43,163 nucleotides of DNA from positions 1-43,163 of the forward strand of contig JAISHF010000005.1 of NCBI GenBank assembly GCA_031262695.1, written 5' to 3'. This document shows, piece after piece, positions 8,560-15,999 of the stretch. Numbering within the stretch: position 1 is the stretch's first letter; each line of letters begins with the position of its first letter. The notes below the pieces were generated by a model that was given only the letters and a program-made list of their open reading frames with translations, was not told where the DNA came from and made no database searches. This DNA comes from Candidatus Nomurabacteria bacterium. GTDB lineage: Bacteria > Patescibacteriota > Saccharimonadia > Saccharimonadales > Saccharimonadaceae. The position numbers and the translations under genes are program-made.

Positions 8560-9588
8560 GTGAGTGAATCGGGTGGCAAGATTTCTGGTGATGAGCAGGC
8601 GACTTTGGTGCGGCGGGAGCCGTGGCAGATGAAAATTGTTTGTCTAGGAGCGGCGATGCAGGATGTGTTTTTGCCGAATGCGGCAGTAAAAATGGCGGAT
8701 GGGACGGTGCGGCTGCCGATTAGAAGCGGCGAAAAAATGAATATTCCCGAGGCAGTAGTGACGTTGGGCGGTGGTGCGACGAATGCGGCAGCGACTTTTG
8801 CGAAATGTGGTTATAGCACGCTCTATTGGGGGTCGGTGGGGCTAGATAATGGCTCTGAGTTTGTCGGCGAAGTGCTGATTCGTGAGGGGATAGATATTGC
8901 TTATATGCACTATGATGAAAAAAAGCCGACGGGTTTGTCGGTGATTTTTTTGGACAAAAAAGGCGAGCGGACGATTCTTTCGGCTCGTGGTGCGGGGGCG
9001 GATTTTAATGCGCTGGACGTGGCGATGCTAGAAACTGAGCGGCCGGATTGGTTGTATATGGCGGGTGTGGGGGGTAATTTTCGGAAAATTCGCGAGGTGG
9101 TGGCGGGCTGTGCAGAGGCGAGGACGCAGATTTTTTGGAACCCGAGCGGGGCGGAATTGGCGCAGCCGAATGAGGTGAAGGCGATTTTGCCGAAAGTGAC
9201 GGCGGTGATGCTGAACCGCGAAGAGGCGGAAAAGGTTTGGGGCTCGCGCGAGTATGTGAAGATTTTTCGGGCGAGTTTGTGTCCGCCGATTTTGCTGATT
9301 ACGGACGGTCAGGCGGGGTCGGTGGTGCGGCAGATGTTGCCCTCGGGTAAACAAAAGGTGGTGCGGTCGCAGATTTATGAGGAGCAGGTGGTGGACCGAA
9401 CAGGGGCGGGCGATGCGTTTGGTAGTGGTTTTTTGGCGCATTTTGCCCTGCATAATGATTTGGAGGCGGCGATTAAGTTTGCTAGCGCGAATTCGGCGCG
9501 GGTGGTGCAACATATTGGGGGTCGGGAGGCGGTTTTGGGGTTAAGTGTGCGGCTGGGGGAGCTGCCGATGGTTTCGCGGACAATCTAA
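8560..9588 (+). CDS. PfkB-family carbohydrate kinase
   Basis: Ribokinase-fold kinase that phosphorylates a sugar or nucleoside with ATP. GGGATNAAATFAKCGY is the N-terminal substrate signature and DRTGAGDAFGSGFLAHF is the C-terminal signature with the catalytic Asp. The substrate cannot be read from sequence; ribokinase or a hexose-phosphate kinase fits the neighbours. The GTG at 8560 follows the previous stop directly and has AAGGGG 8 nt upstream. An alternative ATG at 8629 begins at MKIVCLGAAMQDV, the usual PfkB start, so the first 23 residues are uncertain. Confidence 0.85.
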   Translation: MSESGGKISGDEQATLVRREPWQMKIVCLGAAMQDVFLPNAAVKMADGTVRLPIRSGEKMNIPEAVVTLGGGATNAAATFAKCGYSTLYWGSVGLDNGSEFVGEVLIREGIDIAYMHYDEKKPTGLSVIFLDKKGERTILSARGAGADFNALDVAMLETERPDWLYMAGVGGNFRKIREVVAGCAEARTQIFWNPSGAELAQPNEVKAILPKVTAVMLNREEAEKVWGSREYVKIFRASLCPPILLITDGQAGSVVRQMLPSGKQKVVRSQIYEEQVVDRTGAGDAFGSGFLAHFALHNDLEAAIKFASANSARVVQHIGGREAVLGLSVRLGELPMVSRTI

Positions 9589-9605
9589 AGCCCCCTTATG
9601 CTTCC

Positions 9606-9634
9606 ATTATATCACACTTGTGCTTATTTGTCAA
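9606..9634 (-). promoter_or_regulatory. Orphan copy of the promoter repeat, antisense to pfkB
   Basis: TTGACA, a 17-nt spacer and TATAAT on the minus strand with the family spacer (AAGCACAAGTGTGA) and the downstream GGAAGCATAAG. No minus-strand gene follows, so a transcript from it would run antisense into the 3' end of the kinase gene. Confidence 0.7.
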
Positions 9635-9686
9635 GACTTTTTCGGAGCTTTTTTGCAAAACATTTTTATTTTCCGAAAAAGTCTTG
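9632..9686. repeat. 15-bp perfect inverted repeat between pfkB and pgi
   Basis: CAAGACTTTTTCGGA (9632-9646) pairs perfectly with 9672-9686 around a 25-nt T-rich loop. It probably ends plus-strand transcription. Its right arm is also part of the pgi terminator. Confidence 0.75.
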
Positions 9687-9706
9687 CTAGCTGCGCTAAG
9701 CAAGAC
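9676..9706 (-). terminator. Intrinsic terminator of pgi
   Basis: On the minus strand GTCTTGCT pairs with AGCAAGAC around a 10-nt loop, followed by TTTTT. The stem overlaps the pgi stop codon (9698-9696). Confidence 0.8.
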
Positions 9707-10856
9707 CTAGGAGTTTTTGGAGGTTGGATTTGTAGACTTCTACCCCTGGTTGGTTGAAGGGATTGAGGCCGAGGGCGAAAGCGCTCATGCTTGCGGCGAT
9801 AAAGCAGAAATAGAGGAAGGCACCGAAGTCGGCAGCGGTGCGGGAGGGGAGTTGGATTTCGGCAATCGGACGGACGGTGGCGTGGGCGGCGACGGTGGCA
9901 CGGAGAGCGGCGGCGTTGACAGTGGCAAGGTCTTTGCCTTCTAGGCCTTTGACACCTTGGATTTTGATGTTGCTGGCGGTCGGGGCGATTTCAAGGAAGG
10001 TCTCAAAGGCTTTGGGGTTGCCCTCTTGGATGAATTGACCGAGGGAGTGGAGGTCGGTGGAGTAGGTGAGGGAGGTTGGGAGTAGGCCGAGGTGGTTTTT
10101 GCCTTCGGACTCGCCAAAAAGTTGTTTCCACCATTCGGCGAGGAAGTGGAGTTCGGGCTCAAAAGTGGCGAGAGCCTCGGCAAGATAGCCTTGACTATGG
10201 AGGTGGATGCGGAAGGCGGCGTAATCAAGGGCCTTGCTAATATCGGCGGCGTAATTTTTGGCGCCATTTAGGAGTTCGGTGATATTGACGCCACCGACAG
10301 CGAGCGGCAGTAGGCCGACACTGGTGAGGACAGAGTAGCGACCGCCGACATTGTCGGGGATTTCAAGCCATGACCAGTGGTTGTCGCTCGCGAGCTGGAA
10401 GAGGGCGCCGCTGCGGCCAGTGGTGGCATAGACGCGCTGGCTGGCGTCGGTGCCGTATTTTTGATGGAGTTTTTGGTAAAAAACGTCAAAAGCGAGGTTG
10501 GTTTCAAGGGTGCCGCCAGATTTGCTGATGACATTGATGCAGAAGTCGCGGTCGCCGAGCTCGGCGAGTTTTTGCGACATTTCAAGGGGACTGAGGCTGG
10601 TGCCGGCAAAAATAACTTCGGTTTTGCTGGCACGAGGAATGGCGTCAAGCAAGGCTTTGGCGCCCAAAAAGCTGCCGCCGATGCCGATGACGACCAAAAC
10701 TTCGGCGTTTTTTTTGATTTGGGCGGCGTAATCTTCTAGACGTGGGTCGGGTGGCTGAATCGTTGTCCAGCCGTTCATTTGGGCGGCGGAAAGGGCGGCA
10801 AGGTGGGGTGCCCAGTCAATTTTAGGGACAGTTATGCTTGTTTTGAAATCTATCAT
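9696..10856 (-). CDS. pgi: Glucose-6-phosphate isomerase, short form
   Basis: Interconverts glucose-6-P and fructose-6-P. The two SIS domains are visible: VIGIGGSFLGAKALLD, ISKSGGTLETN, then DNVGGRYSVLTSVGLLPLA, and the C-terminal NPFNQPGVEVYKSN with the catalytic Lys region. At 386 residues it is well under the 445-550 usual for bacterial PGI, so surface loops are trimmed. TATACT stands exactly 6 nt before the ATG, implying a leaderless transcript divergent from 10903. Confidence 0.95.
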   Translation of the reverse strand: MIDFKTSITVPKIDWAPHLAALSAAQMNGWTTIQPPDPRLEDYAAQIKKNAEVLVVIGIGGSFLGAKALLDAIPRASKTEVIFAGTSLSPLEMSQKLAELGDRDFCINVISKSGGTLETNLAFDVFYQKLHQKYGTDASQRVYATTGRSGALFQLASDNHWSWLEIPDNVGGRYSVLTSVGLLPLAVGGVNITELLNGAKNYAADISKALDYAAFRIHLHSQGYLAEALATFEPELHFLAEWWKQLFGESEGKNHLGLLPTSLTYSTDLHSLGQFIQEGNPKAFETFLEIAPTASNIKIQGVKGLEGKDLATVNAAALRATVAAHATVRPIAEIQLPSRTAADFGAFLYFCFIAASMSAFALGLNPFNQPGVEVYKSNLQKLLGLA

Positions 10857-10862
10857 GGTATT

Positions 10863-10896
10863 AGTATAGCATATTATTTTGTGAGTGTGCTATAAT
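10863..10896. promoter_or_regulatory. Divergent leaderless promoter pair
   Basis: Minus-strand TATACT (10868-10863) serves pgi and plus-strand TATAAT (10891-10896) serves the 10903 gene. Both boxes sit exactly 6 nt from their ATG. The whole intergenic region is 46 bp. Confidence 0.7.
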
Positions 10897-10902
10897 ATTC
10901 TT

Positions 10903-11613
10903 ATGGTAAGTAGCGGTCTGCTGGTTAATTTGGTGATTGTGCTGTTTGCGGCGTGTATCCATGCGACTTTGCAACTGGGGTTGGGGTGCGTGGTTTTGCT
11001 TTATCATTATGGCAAAATGCAAAAAACGGTGCCGCGGCGAACGAATATGGTGGTGTCGTCGTTTATTGCAGGGGTCGGGACGATGAGTTTGCTGGTGCTC
11101 GCGGCGCTGGGGTTTGTGCTGGCGAATACTTTTGACCTGCACGAGGCGCGTGAGTTTTATTTGGCGGTGGCGGCGGCGGTGTTTTTGGTTGCGATTTTGA
11201 TTTGGACGGTTTATTATCGGCGAAAAAACACGACAGAATTATGGTTGCCACGGAATGTGGCGCAGTTTATTGCTGAGCGAGCGGCGGCGACACAGAATTC
11301 GTCAGAGGGTTTTTTGCTTGGGACGGTTTCAACTTTTGGCGAATTGCTATTTTTGCTGCCGGTGATGATTGTGGCGGCGGCGGCGTTGCTTAGTTTGCCG
11401 GAGGGCTGGGAGTTATTGGCCCTCGCAGGTTATGTAATAATTTCGCTTTTGCCGTTGATTTTGGTGAGGTGCTTTACGCATAAAATCGCGACTGTGGGCG
11501 AAATCCAGACTTTTCGGGCAAGGCATCAGCGATTTATCAAGGTGATGAGCGGGGTGTTGTTTGCGGTGTTTGCACTGTTTGTGGTGGCGTTTAAGGTCTG
11601 GGGGCGAATGTGA
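10903..11613 (+). CDS. Polytopic membrane protein of unknown function
   Basis: 236 residues with about six hydrophobic helices, the first starting at residue 5, separated by short basic loops (RRTN, YYRRKNTTE, RCFTHKI). No domain is recognised. The spacing of helices 2-5 recalls small transporters, but nothing specific supports that. The ATG lies 6 nt after TATAAT (leaderless). The stop overlaps the next start (GTGA within ATGTGA), so it is co-translated with the small protein that follows. Confidence 0.7.
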   Translation: MVSSGLLVNLVIVLFAACIHATLQLGLGCVVLLYHYGKMQKTVPRRTNMVVSSFIAGVGTMSLLVLAALGFVLANTFDLHEAREFYLAVAAAVFLVAILIWTVYYRRKNTTELWLPRNVAQFIAERAAATQNSSEGFLLGTVSTFGELLFLLPVMIVAAAALLSLPEGWELLALAGYVIISLLPLILVRCFTHKIATVGEIQTFRARHQRFIKVMSGVLFAVFALFVVAFKVWGRM

Positions 11614-11870
11614 AAAAGTTTACGGCAAAAGCGGGGCGAGCTGGGGAGAAGCAGACTTATTTTGACCGGCTAGTGGCGGTGATGGGGGCCTTTGGTCTGC
11701 CAGAGGCAGAAGAAGAGTTGTTGGTGCGGCGGGTAAATCGGGCGTGCGAGAAACTGGCACTCTCTAAGCATGCGACGCACGAGGAACTTTTGCGGGCGGC
11801 GGAGGTAGAAATTCGCAAATTTTCTGGTGAAATGGCTGATTTTTATAAAAATTATGATAAAATTATATAA
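11610..11870 (+). CDS. Small charged protein of unknown function
   Basis: 86 residues starting with GTG, overlapping the previous stop by 4 nt. It is mostly helical and charged (EAEEELLVRRVNRACEKLALSK..EELLRAAEVEIRKF), with no signal peptide or membrane segment. The tight coupling suggests it acts with the membrane protein 10903-11613, perhaps as a cytoplasmic partner; that is inference only. Confidence 0.6.
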   Translation: MKKFTAKAGRAGEKQTYFDRLVAVMGAFGLPEAEEELLVRRVNRACEKLALSKHATHEELLRAAEVEIRKFSGEMADFYKNYDKII

Positions 11871-11897
11871 AATGGTGGAAAGGAAAGCGGGGGCGAT

Positions 11898-13259
11898 ATG
11901 TTAGATAGATATGACGTGCTGGTGATTGGTGGCGGAATTGCGGGGTTGACGGCGGCAAAGACGGTGGCGACGGCGGGCAAAACGGTGGCAGTAATTGAGG
12001 AGAAGCGGCTGGGTGGGTCGTATTTATTTGACTATGATGTGCCGTCGGAGGTAGGGCTGAACGCAGTGAAGAGTGCGGCGGCATTGGAGTCAATCCAGAA
12101 ATTTGGGGCAAAAAAGCGGACGCTCAGTTTGAGTTTGGCGGGGTTGGCGCGAGAGCGGGTAGAGGTTGCAAAAAATGTAGATGATTATTGGGGCGAAGAA
12201 GCGATGCGACGAGCCAAAGTGGCGGTGATTGGGGCGAAGGCACGGTTTGTGGATGGCGAGGTGGAGATTACAAAGACGGGCAAGATGCGGCATGTGGCGG
12301 CGAGCCGGTATATTGTAGCGACGGGGGGCAAACTAAACACGAGCGGGATAAAGATTGACGCTAGCGCCAAGATTTGGGCGCCGAGCGAACTGTGGGCGGC
12401 GACACGATTGCCGAAGACGCTGATGATTATTGGTGCGGGGATGAGTGGCGTAGAAATGGCATATTATGCGGCGAAGATGGGGTCGCGCGTGGTGCTGATT
12501 GAGCGTGAATCGCGCCTATTGCCACATGAAGACGAAGAAGTTGGGCGGTTTTATGGTTTGCATTTTGCGAAAATGGGGCGAGTTAATGCGGTCTTGGGTG
12601 CAGAAGTAGCAGAAATTAGTGGCCGCGAGTTGTTGCTGAAGCGGGGCAATAGCAAGCAAGTATTGCCGATTACGGGGACGGCACAGGTGGTGCTGGCGAC
12701 TGGGCAACAGCCGAATATTGACGGCTTGGGGCTAGAGACGATGGGGGTGCGAGTTGGGCAGCATGGGGTTGTGGTGGACCAGTCGTTAATGACTGCAAAT
12801 CGGCGGATTTATGCGGTGGGGAATTGTGTAGATAATGTATCGGCGGATCTTGCGATGCTAATGGGCAAAACGGCGGCTTTGTCGATTGTAAGTCGTCATG
12901 CACCAATAATGTCAAGCGCGGCGTCGCCAAAAGTCTTAAATTTGGTGCCGGCTTATGCGCGAATTGGAGCAACTGAGGACGAACTGCGGCGGAAGAAGAT
13001 TGAATATAAGAAATCGGTCGTGTTGCTATCCGAGATACCGCGGGGGCGGATTGATAGTGCCGAAGGGTTTGTTTGTGTGCTGGCAGATACGAAATCGCGA
13101 GTTATTGGCGCAAAAATTATTGCGCCTGAGGCCGAGAGTATGATTTTGGCGCTGGCAGCGGCAGTCAAATATCAGATGACGGCGGACGAGTTGCTCCGCG
13201 TGCCAGTGCCGCTAGATTCGTGGAACGAGGCGGTGCGGCTGGCGCTTGCAAAAATCTAA
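11898..13259 (+). CDS. Lpd/mercuric-reductase-fold flavoprotein lacking the redox disulfide
   Basis: 453 residues with the full pyridine nucleotide-disulfide oxidoreductase layout: FAD motif VIGGGIAGLTAA at residues 9-20, NAD(P) motif IIGAGMSGVEMAYYAAKMG near 173-190, second FAD motif IYAVGNCVDN, and a C-terminal dimerisation domain. The CxxxxC box that follows GG is GGSYLFDYD here, so both cysteines are gone (Tyr42, Asp47). The C-terminal His-Pro dyad is replaced too (VPVPLDSWNEAV). It should still bind FAD and NAD(P)H but cannot do thiol-disulfide exchange. An NAD(P)H oxidase, quinone reductase or diaphorase-like role is possible. No lipoyl-complex genes are near. Confidence 0.85.
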   Translation: MLDRYDVLVIGGGIAGLTAAKTVATAGKTVAVIEEKRLGGSYLFDYDVPSEVGLNAVKSAAALESIQKFGAKKRTLSLSLAGLARERVEVAKNVDDYWGEEAMRRAKVAVIGAKARFVDGEVEITKTGKMRHVAASRYIVATGGKLNTSGIKIDASAKIWAPSELWAATRLPKTLMIIGAGMSGVEMAYYAAKMGSRVVLIERESRLLPHEDEEVGRFYGLHFAKMGRVNAVLGAEVAEISGRELLLKRGNSKQVLPITGTAQVVLATGQQPNIDGLGLETMGVRVGQHGVVVDQSLMTANRRIYAVGNCVDNVSADLAMLMGKTAALSIVSRHAPIMSSAASPKVLNLVPAYARIGATEDELRRKKIEYKKSVVLLSEIPRGRIDSAEGFVCVLADTKSRVIGAKIIAPEAESMILALAAAVKYQMTADELLRVPVPLDSWNEAVRLALAKI

Positions 13260-13264
13260 AAAAT

Positions 13265-13299
13265 GAAATTTCGGCAATATTTATTCTTGCCGAAATTTC
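13265..13299. terminator. Bidirectional terminator hairpin
   Basis: A 13-bp perfect stem GAAATTTCGGCAA with its complement and a 9-nt loop, between the flavoprotein gene and convergent tRNA-fMet. T-rich on both sides. Confidence 0.8.
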
Positions 13300-13310
13300 T
13301 TAAATAAATG

Positions 13311-13387
13311 TGGTTGCGGGGGTTGGATTTGAACCAACGACCTTTTGGTTATGAGCCAAACGAGCTACCGGGCTGCTCTACCCCGCG
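13311..13387 (-). tRNA. Initiator tRNA-fMet (anticodon CAT)
   Basis: Cloverleaf with acceptor CGCGGGG/CCCCGCA, so the first pair is C1 x A72, the bacterial initiator hallmark. The D stem is GAGC/GCTC with A11-U24, the anticodon stem TTTGG/CCAAA encloses CTCATAA, the T stem is GTTGG/CCAAC, and CCA is encoded. The three G-C pairs usual at 29-31/39-41 are reduced to two (U29-A41). Confidence 0.95.
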
Positions 13388-13437
13388 ATATGCCTTATAA
13401 GTATATATTATATGATATAATATGTCAAGTGAATGAG

Positions 13438-14229
13438 ATGATTTTAATTGACAAGCCGGCGGGGATGACGAGTTTTGGTGTGGTCGCAAGGGTGCGGCGG
13501 GTGTTGACTGCGCGTGAAAATTCCGAGCGGGCGGCTCGGGGTGAGGCTGCGGTGAAGCGGGTGAAGGTGGGGCATACGGGCACACTTGACCCCTTTGCAA
13601 CTGGTTTGTTGATTTTGCTGACGGGCAAAATGACGCGGGAGAGTGGGCGGTTTTTGAAGTTAGATAAGGTGTATCTTGCGACTTTGCGGCTAGGGGCGAC
13701 TTCTACGACGGGGGATCCGGAGGGGGAGATTACTTTAACTCCTGTCGACTTGGCTCCTGTTGCGAATTGTTGCCCCGAAGACACAACCGCAGGGCGCTTA
13801 GCGCCCCTCTTGGCAGAGCAAAGCTCTGCCAATTCACCCCGCAGTGCCTTCGGGGCAACGAATTCACACGGAGCCGAGCAGCTACGCCTTGTTTTGCGAG
13901 CATTTATTGGGAAGATTCGGCAGGTGCCGCCGATTTATTCGGCGATTAAGATTGGTGGGCGGAGAGCGTATGATTTGGCGCGGAAGGGGCTTGTGCCAGA
14001 GATGCCGGAGCGTGAGATAGAGATTTATAGCATAGAAGTGGTAAAATACGCTTATCCTGAGTTAATTTTGCGAGTGCATTGTAGCAGTGGCACTTACATT
14101 CGGACGCTGGCGGAGGATATCGGCAAAAAGTTGGGGGTGGGGGCGTATTTGACGGCACTCCGCAGAGAAAAAATTGGCGATTATAGCGTAGAAAATGCCA
14201 AAAAGTTGACCGATTTTGTGACTAATTAG
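13438..14229 (+). CDS. truB: tRNA pseudouridine-55 synthase
   Basis: Makes Psi55 in the T loop of tRNAs. I set the start at the second ATG so the protein opens with the family motif MILIDKPAGMTSF. The catalytic Asp is in KVGHTGTLDPFATGLL; RQVPPIYSAIKIGGRRAYDLAR and SSGTYIRTLAEDIG follow as expected. An insert of about 35-45 residues (starting LAPVANCC) between GDPEGEIT and LRLVLRAF is encoded by nested palindromes at 13764-13865. TATAAT at 13416-13421 gives a leader of only about 10 nt. The 3' end overlaps convergent rpmA by 4 nt. Confidence 0.95.
   Translation: MILIDKPAGMTSFGVVARVRRVLTARENSERAARGEAAVKRVKVGHTGTLDPFATGLLILLTGKMTRESGRFLKLDKVYLATLRLGATSTTGDPEGEITLTPVDLAPVANCCPEDTTAGRLAPLLAEQSSANSPRSAFGATNSHGAEQLRLVLRAFIGKIRQVPPIYSAIKIGGRRAYDLARKGLVPEMPEREIEIYSIEVVKYAYPELILRVHCSSGTYIRTLAEDIGKKLGVGAYLTALRREKIGDYSVENAKKLTDFVTN
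13764..13865. repeat. Nested palindromic element inserted in frame in truB
   Basis: The outer arms 13764-13780 and 13848-13865 pair over 17 bp with one bulge; the core is GTTGCCCCGAAG. Inside are two further perfect hairpins, GGGCGC-TTA-GCGCCC (13792-13806) and TGGCAGAGC-AAA-GCTCTGCCA (13811-13831). The fold is a three-arm structure and it stays open in the truB frame. Confidence 0.9.
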
Positions 14230-14501
14230 CTCTCAACATTAACGACAGTGCGGGTCTGCTTGGAGCCGGCAAAAGAGGTCTTTTTGGTGCGGGTGAATTT
14301 GACGACGCCGTCCTTCTTCGCATGGATTGTGAAGTTGCGCGAGAGGTAGGTGCCTTCGCCCGCGAGTTTGGTTGCGCCAGTCTGGCGGACGAGAACCTCG
14401 CCAGCCTTGACTTTTTGGCCGCCAAAGCGCTTGACGCCGAGTCGTTGCCCAGCATTATTGTGGATATTTTTTGCGGTTCCGCCGGCTTTGACATGTGACA
14501 T
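14226..14501 (-). CDS. rpmA: 50S ribosomal protein bL27
   Basis: 91 residues; the protein whose N-terminus reaches the peptidyl-transferase centre. HVKAGGTAKNIHNNAGQRLGVKRFGGQKV and ILVRQ-like VLVRQTGATKLAGEGTYL match bL27. There is no cleavable N-terminal extension of the Firmicutes type. AAGGA is 8 nt upstream of ATG. Its usual partner rplU is not beside it. It is 3 nt downstream of the methyltransferase gene and probably shares its transcript. Confidence 0.96.
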   Translation of the reverse strand: MSHVKAGGTAKNIHNNAGQRLGVKRFGGQKVKAGEVLVRQTGATKLAGEGTYLSRNFTIHAKKDGVVKFTRTKKTSFAGSKQTRTVVNVES

Positions 14502-14504
14502 TTG

Positions 14505-15728
14505 TTATTCCTTATTTTTTACCAATATAATTAAGTCCCGTGCGACAATCTGTTGCTCTCTGGCATACAGTAAATCGCGGGATTTACCCTCTACATTATA
14601 CTCTATGTGGCCGAGGAAGTCAAGGTTTAGCCTAGAAAATCCGCCGTTTTCTTGGCGCCAAGCGGGGATGGCGAGGCAGAGGCGGGTATCAGAGGTGATT
14701 TGAGGGGCGAGATTTGTGAGGAAGTTTTGCAATAATTCTTCGGCATTTTTGCGTAAAACTTGCAATTTGGCAAAAGAGGGCGGCGCGGAAAGGGGCGAGC
14801 CGAGGTAGATTTCGCTGGCGATGGCGTCAATCGGCGGTTGCCAGTGGTGGGTTTGGGCGTCGGCGACCTCTAACAGGGCTGGTGCGACGACTGATTTTTG
14901 CATCAGCCATTCTAAGTTGGCGCGAGTGTAGCCAACCATTTTAGGGGAGAGGTCGGTGCCGTAGATTTGGCAGCCAGAGAGGTAGGCTTCTTGGAGAATG
15001 ACACCGGTGCCACAGAAGGGGTCAAGGAGGCGGACTAGGTGTTGGCTGGTGGCGTTTTGGTTAGTGGCGTTCTGGTTGGTGGATTTTTGGCTCTGGGCGG
15101 TGCTGTTTTTGGGGCCGAGCGCGAGGTTGACCATGGTTTGGGCGAGTTTGGGCGGGAGCATCCCGACAAAAGCGTCGCGCTTGGGGCGGGCTTGGTCGCG
15201 GGCGGCGTAGGCGTCGGGGTTTTGCACCCCTGTCATTTGGGCGACAGTCAGGCGGTCGCCTTGAGTGATAACAAGTAATTCAATTTTATAGGGATTGCTG
15301 GATAGACCGTTGTGAAAACTCTGGGCAGTAGAGAGGTCGGGAGTGGTGTTTGGCACGAGGCGGACGGAGATTTCTTTGGCTTTGAGGGACTTTTTGACGA
15401 TAACGCCGAGGTTAAAGGCGTCTTTGGCGGTTATGCTTGCACTATAAGCACTAACACCGAGAGTGATTTTGTGGCGTTCTGGGGTATTCGTGAGTTCAGG
15501 GATGAGGGTTTTGGCGGCGTATTTTTTGAGGTCGGCTTGCAGTTTAGCGCGGTTAGTAGTAAATAGTATTGTGCCAAGTTTTTTGATGCTGCCGAGGCGA
15601 TTGATATTGAGGTCGGGGCCGTCAAACTCGGCCGTATCAGGGGTAAGCGGCTGGACGTGAGTGGCGCCAACCGCCCATAACTCTGCGAGACCAAACTCAG
15701 GCTGTCGCCCTAAAATTGCAATTTGCAT
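14505..15728 (-). CDS. SAM-dependent RNA methyltransferase, TRM11/UPF0020-like
   Basis: 407 residues. The C-terminal Rossmann domain has motif I LLDPFCGTGVILQEAYLSG and motif II-like YGTDLSPKMVGYTRANLEWL. The expected (N/D)PPY motif is replaced by SEIYLGSPL. The N-terminal half starts like archaeal-type TRM11 proteins (MQIAILGRQPEFGLAELWA) and is probably the RNA-binding part. A short Asn-rich tandem (TNQNATNQNA) sits between the halves, encoded by a 15-bp repeat. The likely product is methylated tRNA or rRNA guanosine. The ATG at 15728 is 6 nt from TATAAT (leaderless). Confidence 0.75.
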   Translation of the reverse strand: MQIAILGRQPEFGLAELWAVGATHVQPLTPDTAEFDGPDLNINRLGSIKKLGTILFTTNRAKLQADLKKYAAKTLIPELTNTPERHKITLGVSAYSASITAKDAFNLGVIVKKSLKAKEISVRLVPNTTPDLSTAQSFHNGLSSNPYKIELLVITQGDRLTVAQMTGVQNPDAYAARDQARPKRDAFVGMLPPKLAQTMVNLALGPKNSTAQSQKSTNQNATNQNATSQHLVRLLDPFCGTGVILQEAYLSGCQIYGTDLSPKMVGYTRANLEWLMQKSVVAPALLEVADAQTHHWQPPIDAIASEIYLGSPLSAPPSFAKLQVLRKNAEELLQNFLTNLAPQITSDTRLCLAIPAWRQENGGFSRLNLDFLGHIEYNVEGKSRDLLYAREQQIVARDLIILVKNKE

Positions 15729-15734
15729 AGATAT

Positions 15735-15740
15735 ATTATA
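15735..15740 (-). promoter_or_regulatory. -10 box of the methyltransferase gene, leaderless
   Basis: TATAAT on the minus strand exactly 6 nt before the ATG, directly downstream of the shared hairpin 15751-15780. Confidence 0.65.
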
Positions 15741-15750
15741 GCACAATTTG

Positions 15751-15780
15751 CCCCCATGACCACGATTGTGATTATGGGGG
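15751..15780 (-). terminator. Shared C5/G5 hairpin downstream of module 1 gene 1
   Basis: CCCCCAT..ATGGGGG stem around a GATT-containing loop, followed on the minus strand by CAAATT. Nearly the same hairpin occurs at 16689-16718 and 27467-27495. It separates the 15790-15999 gene from the next promoter. Confidence 0.7.
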
Positions 15781-15789
15781 GCGGGGAGG

Positions 15790-15999
15790 CTATTCTTCGT
15801 CGTTGGAGCTTATCTGTTTAGAAATGCTCAGAAAGAGACGCAAGAGGTGTGCGGCCGCGCAGACGTAATCCATAACAATACAGGCAATCAGTATGTTGTC
15901 GCCTGTATAGTCATATTTTTCCCACTGGTAGCACGAGAGCAAGAACCAAACCACGGCCAAGAAAAAGCAGTCAAAGTTATTTTGAAAATCTTTTTTCAT
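15790..15999 (-). CDS. Small membrane protein, module 1 gene 1
   Basis: 69 residues: a basic start MKKDFQNNF, one TM helix (CFFLAVVWFLLSCY), a short acidic loop (EKYDYTGDN), a second hydrophobic stretch (ILIACIVMDYVCAAAHLLRLFL) and an acidic tail SNDEE. No family recognised. I chose the ATG at 15999 because AGGAGG stands 6 nt upstream. It is transcribed from the promoter/leader repeat copy at 16089-16128 and ends at the shared hairpin. Its position corresponds to the Spo0A-C gene in module 2, but the proteins are unrelated. Confidence 0.65.
   Translation of the reverse strand: MKKDFQNNFDCFFLAVVWFLLSCYQWEKYDYTGDNILIACIVMDYVCAAAHLLRLFLSISKQISSNDEE

Noticed and set aside
9028-9513. 161-residue minus-strand ORF inside the pfkB-type kinase gene
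   Set aside because: His/Arg-rich shadow frame produced by G-rich codon use on the coding strand. The antisense promoter at 9606 lies upstream of it, but there is no SD or family similarity.
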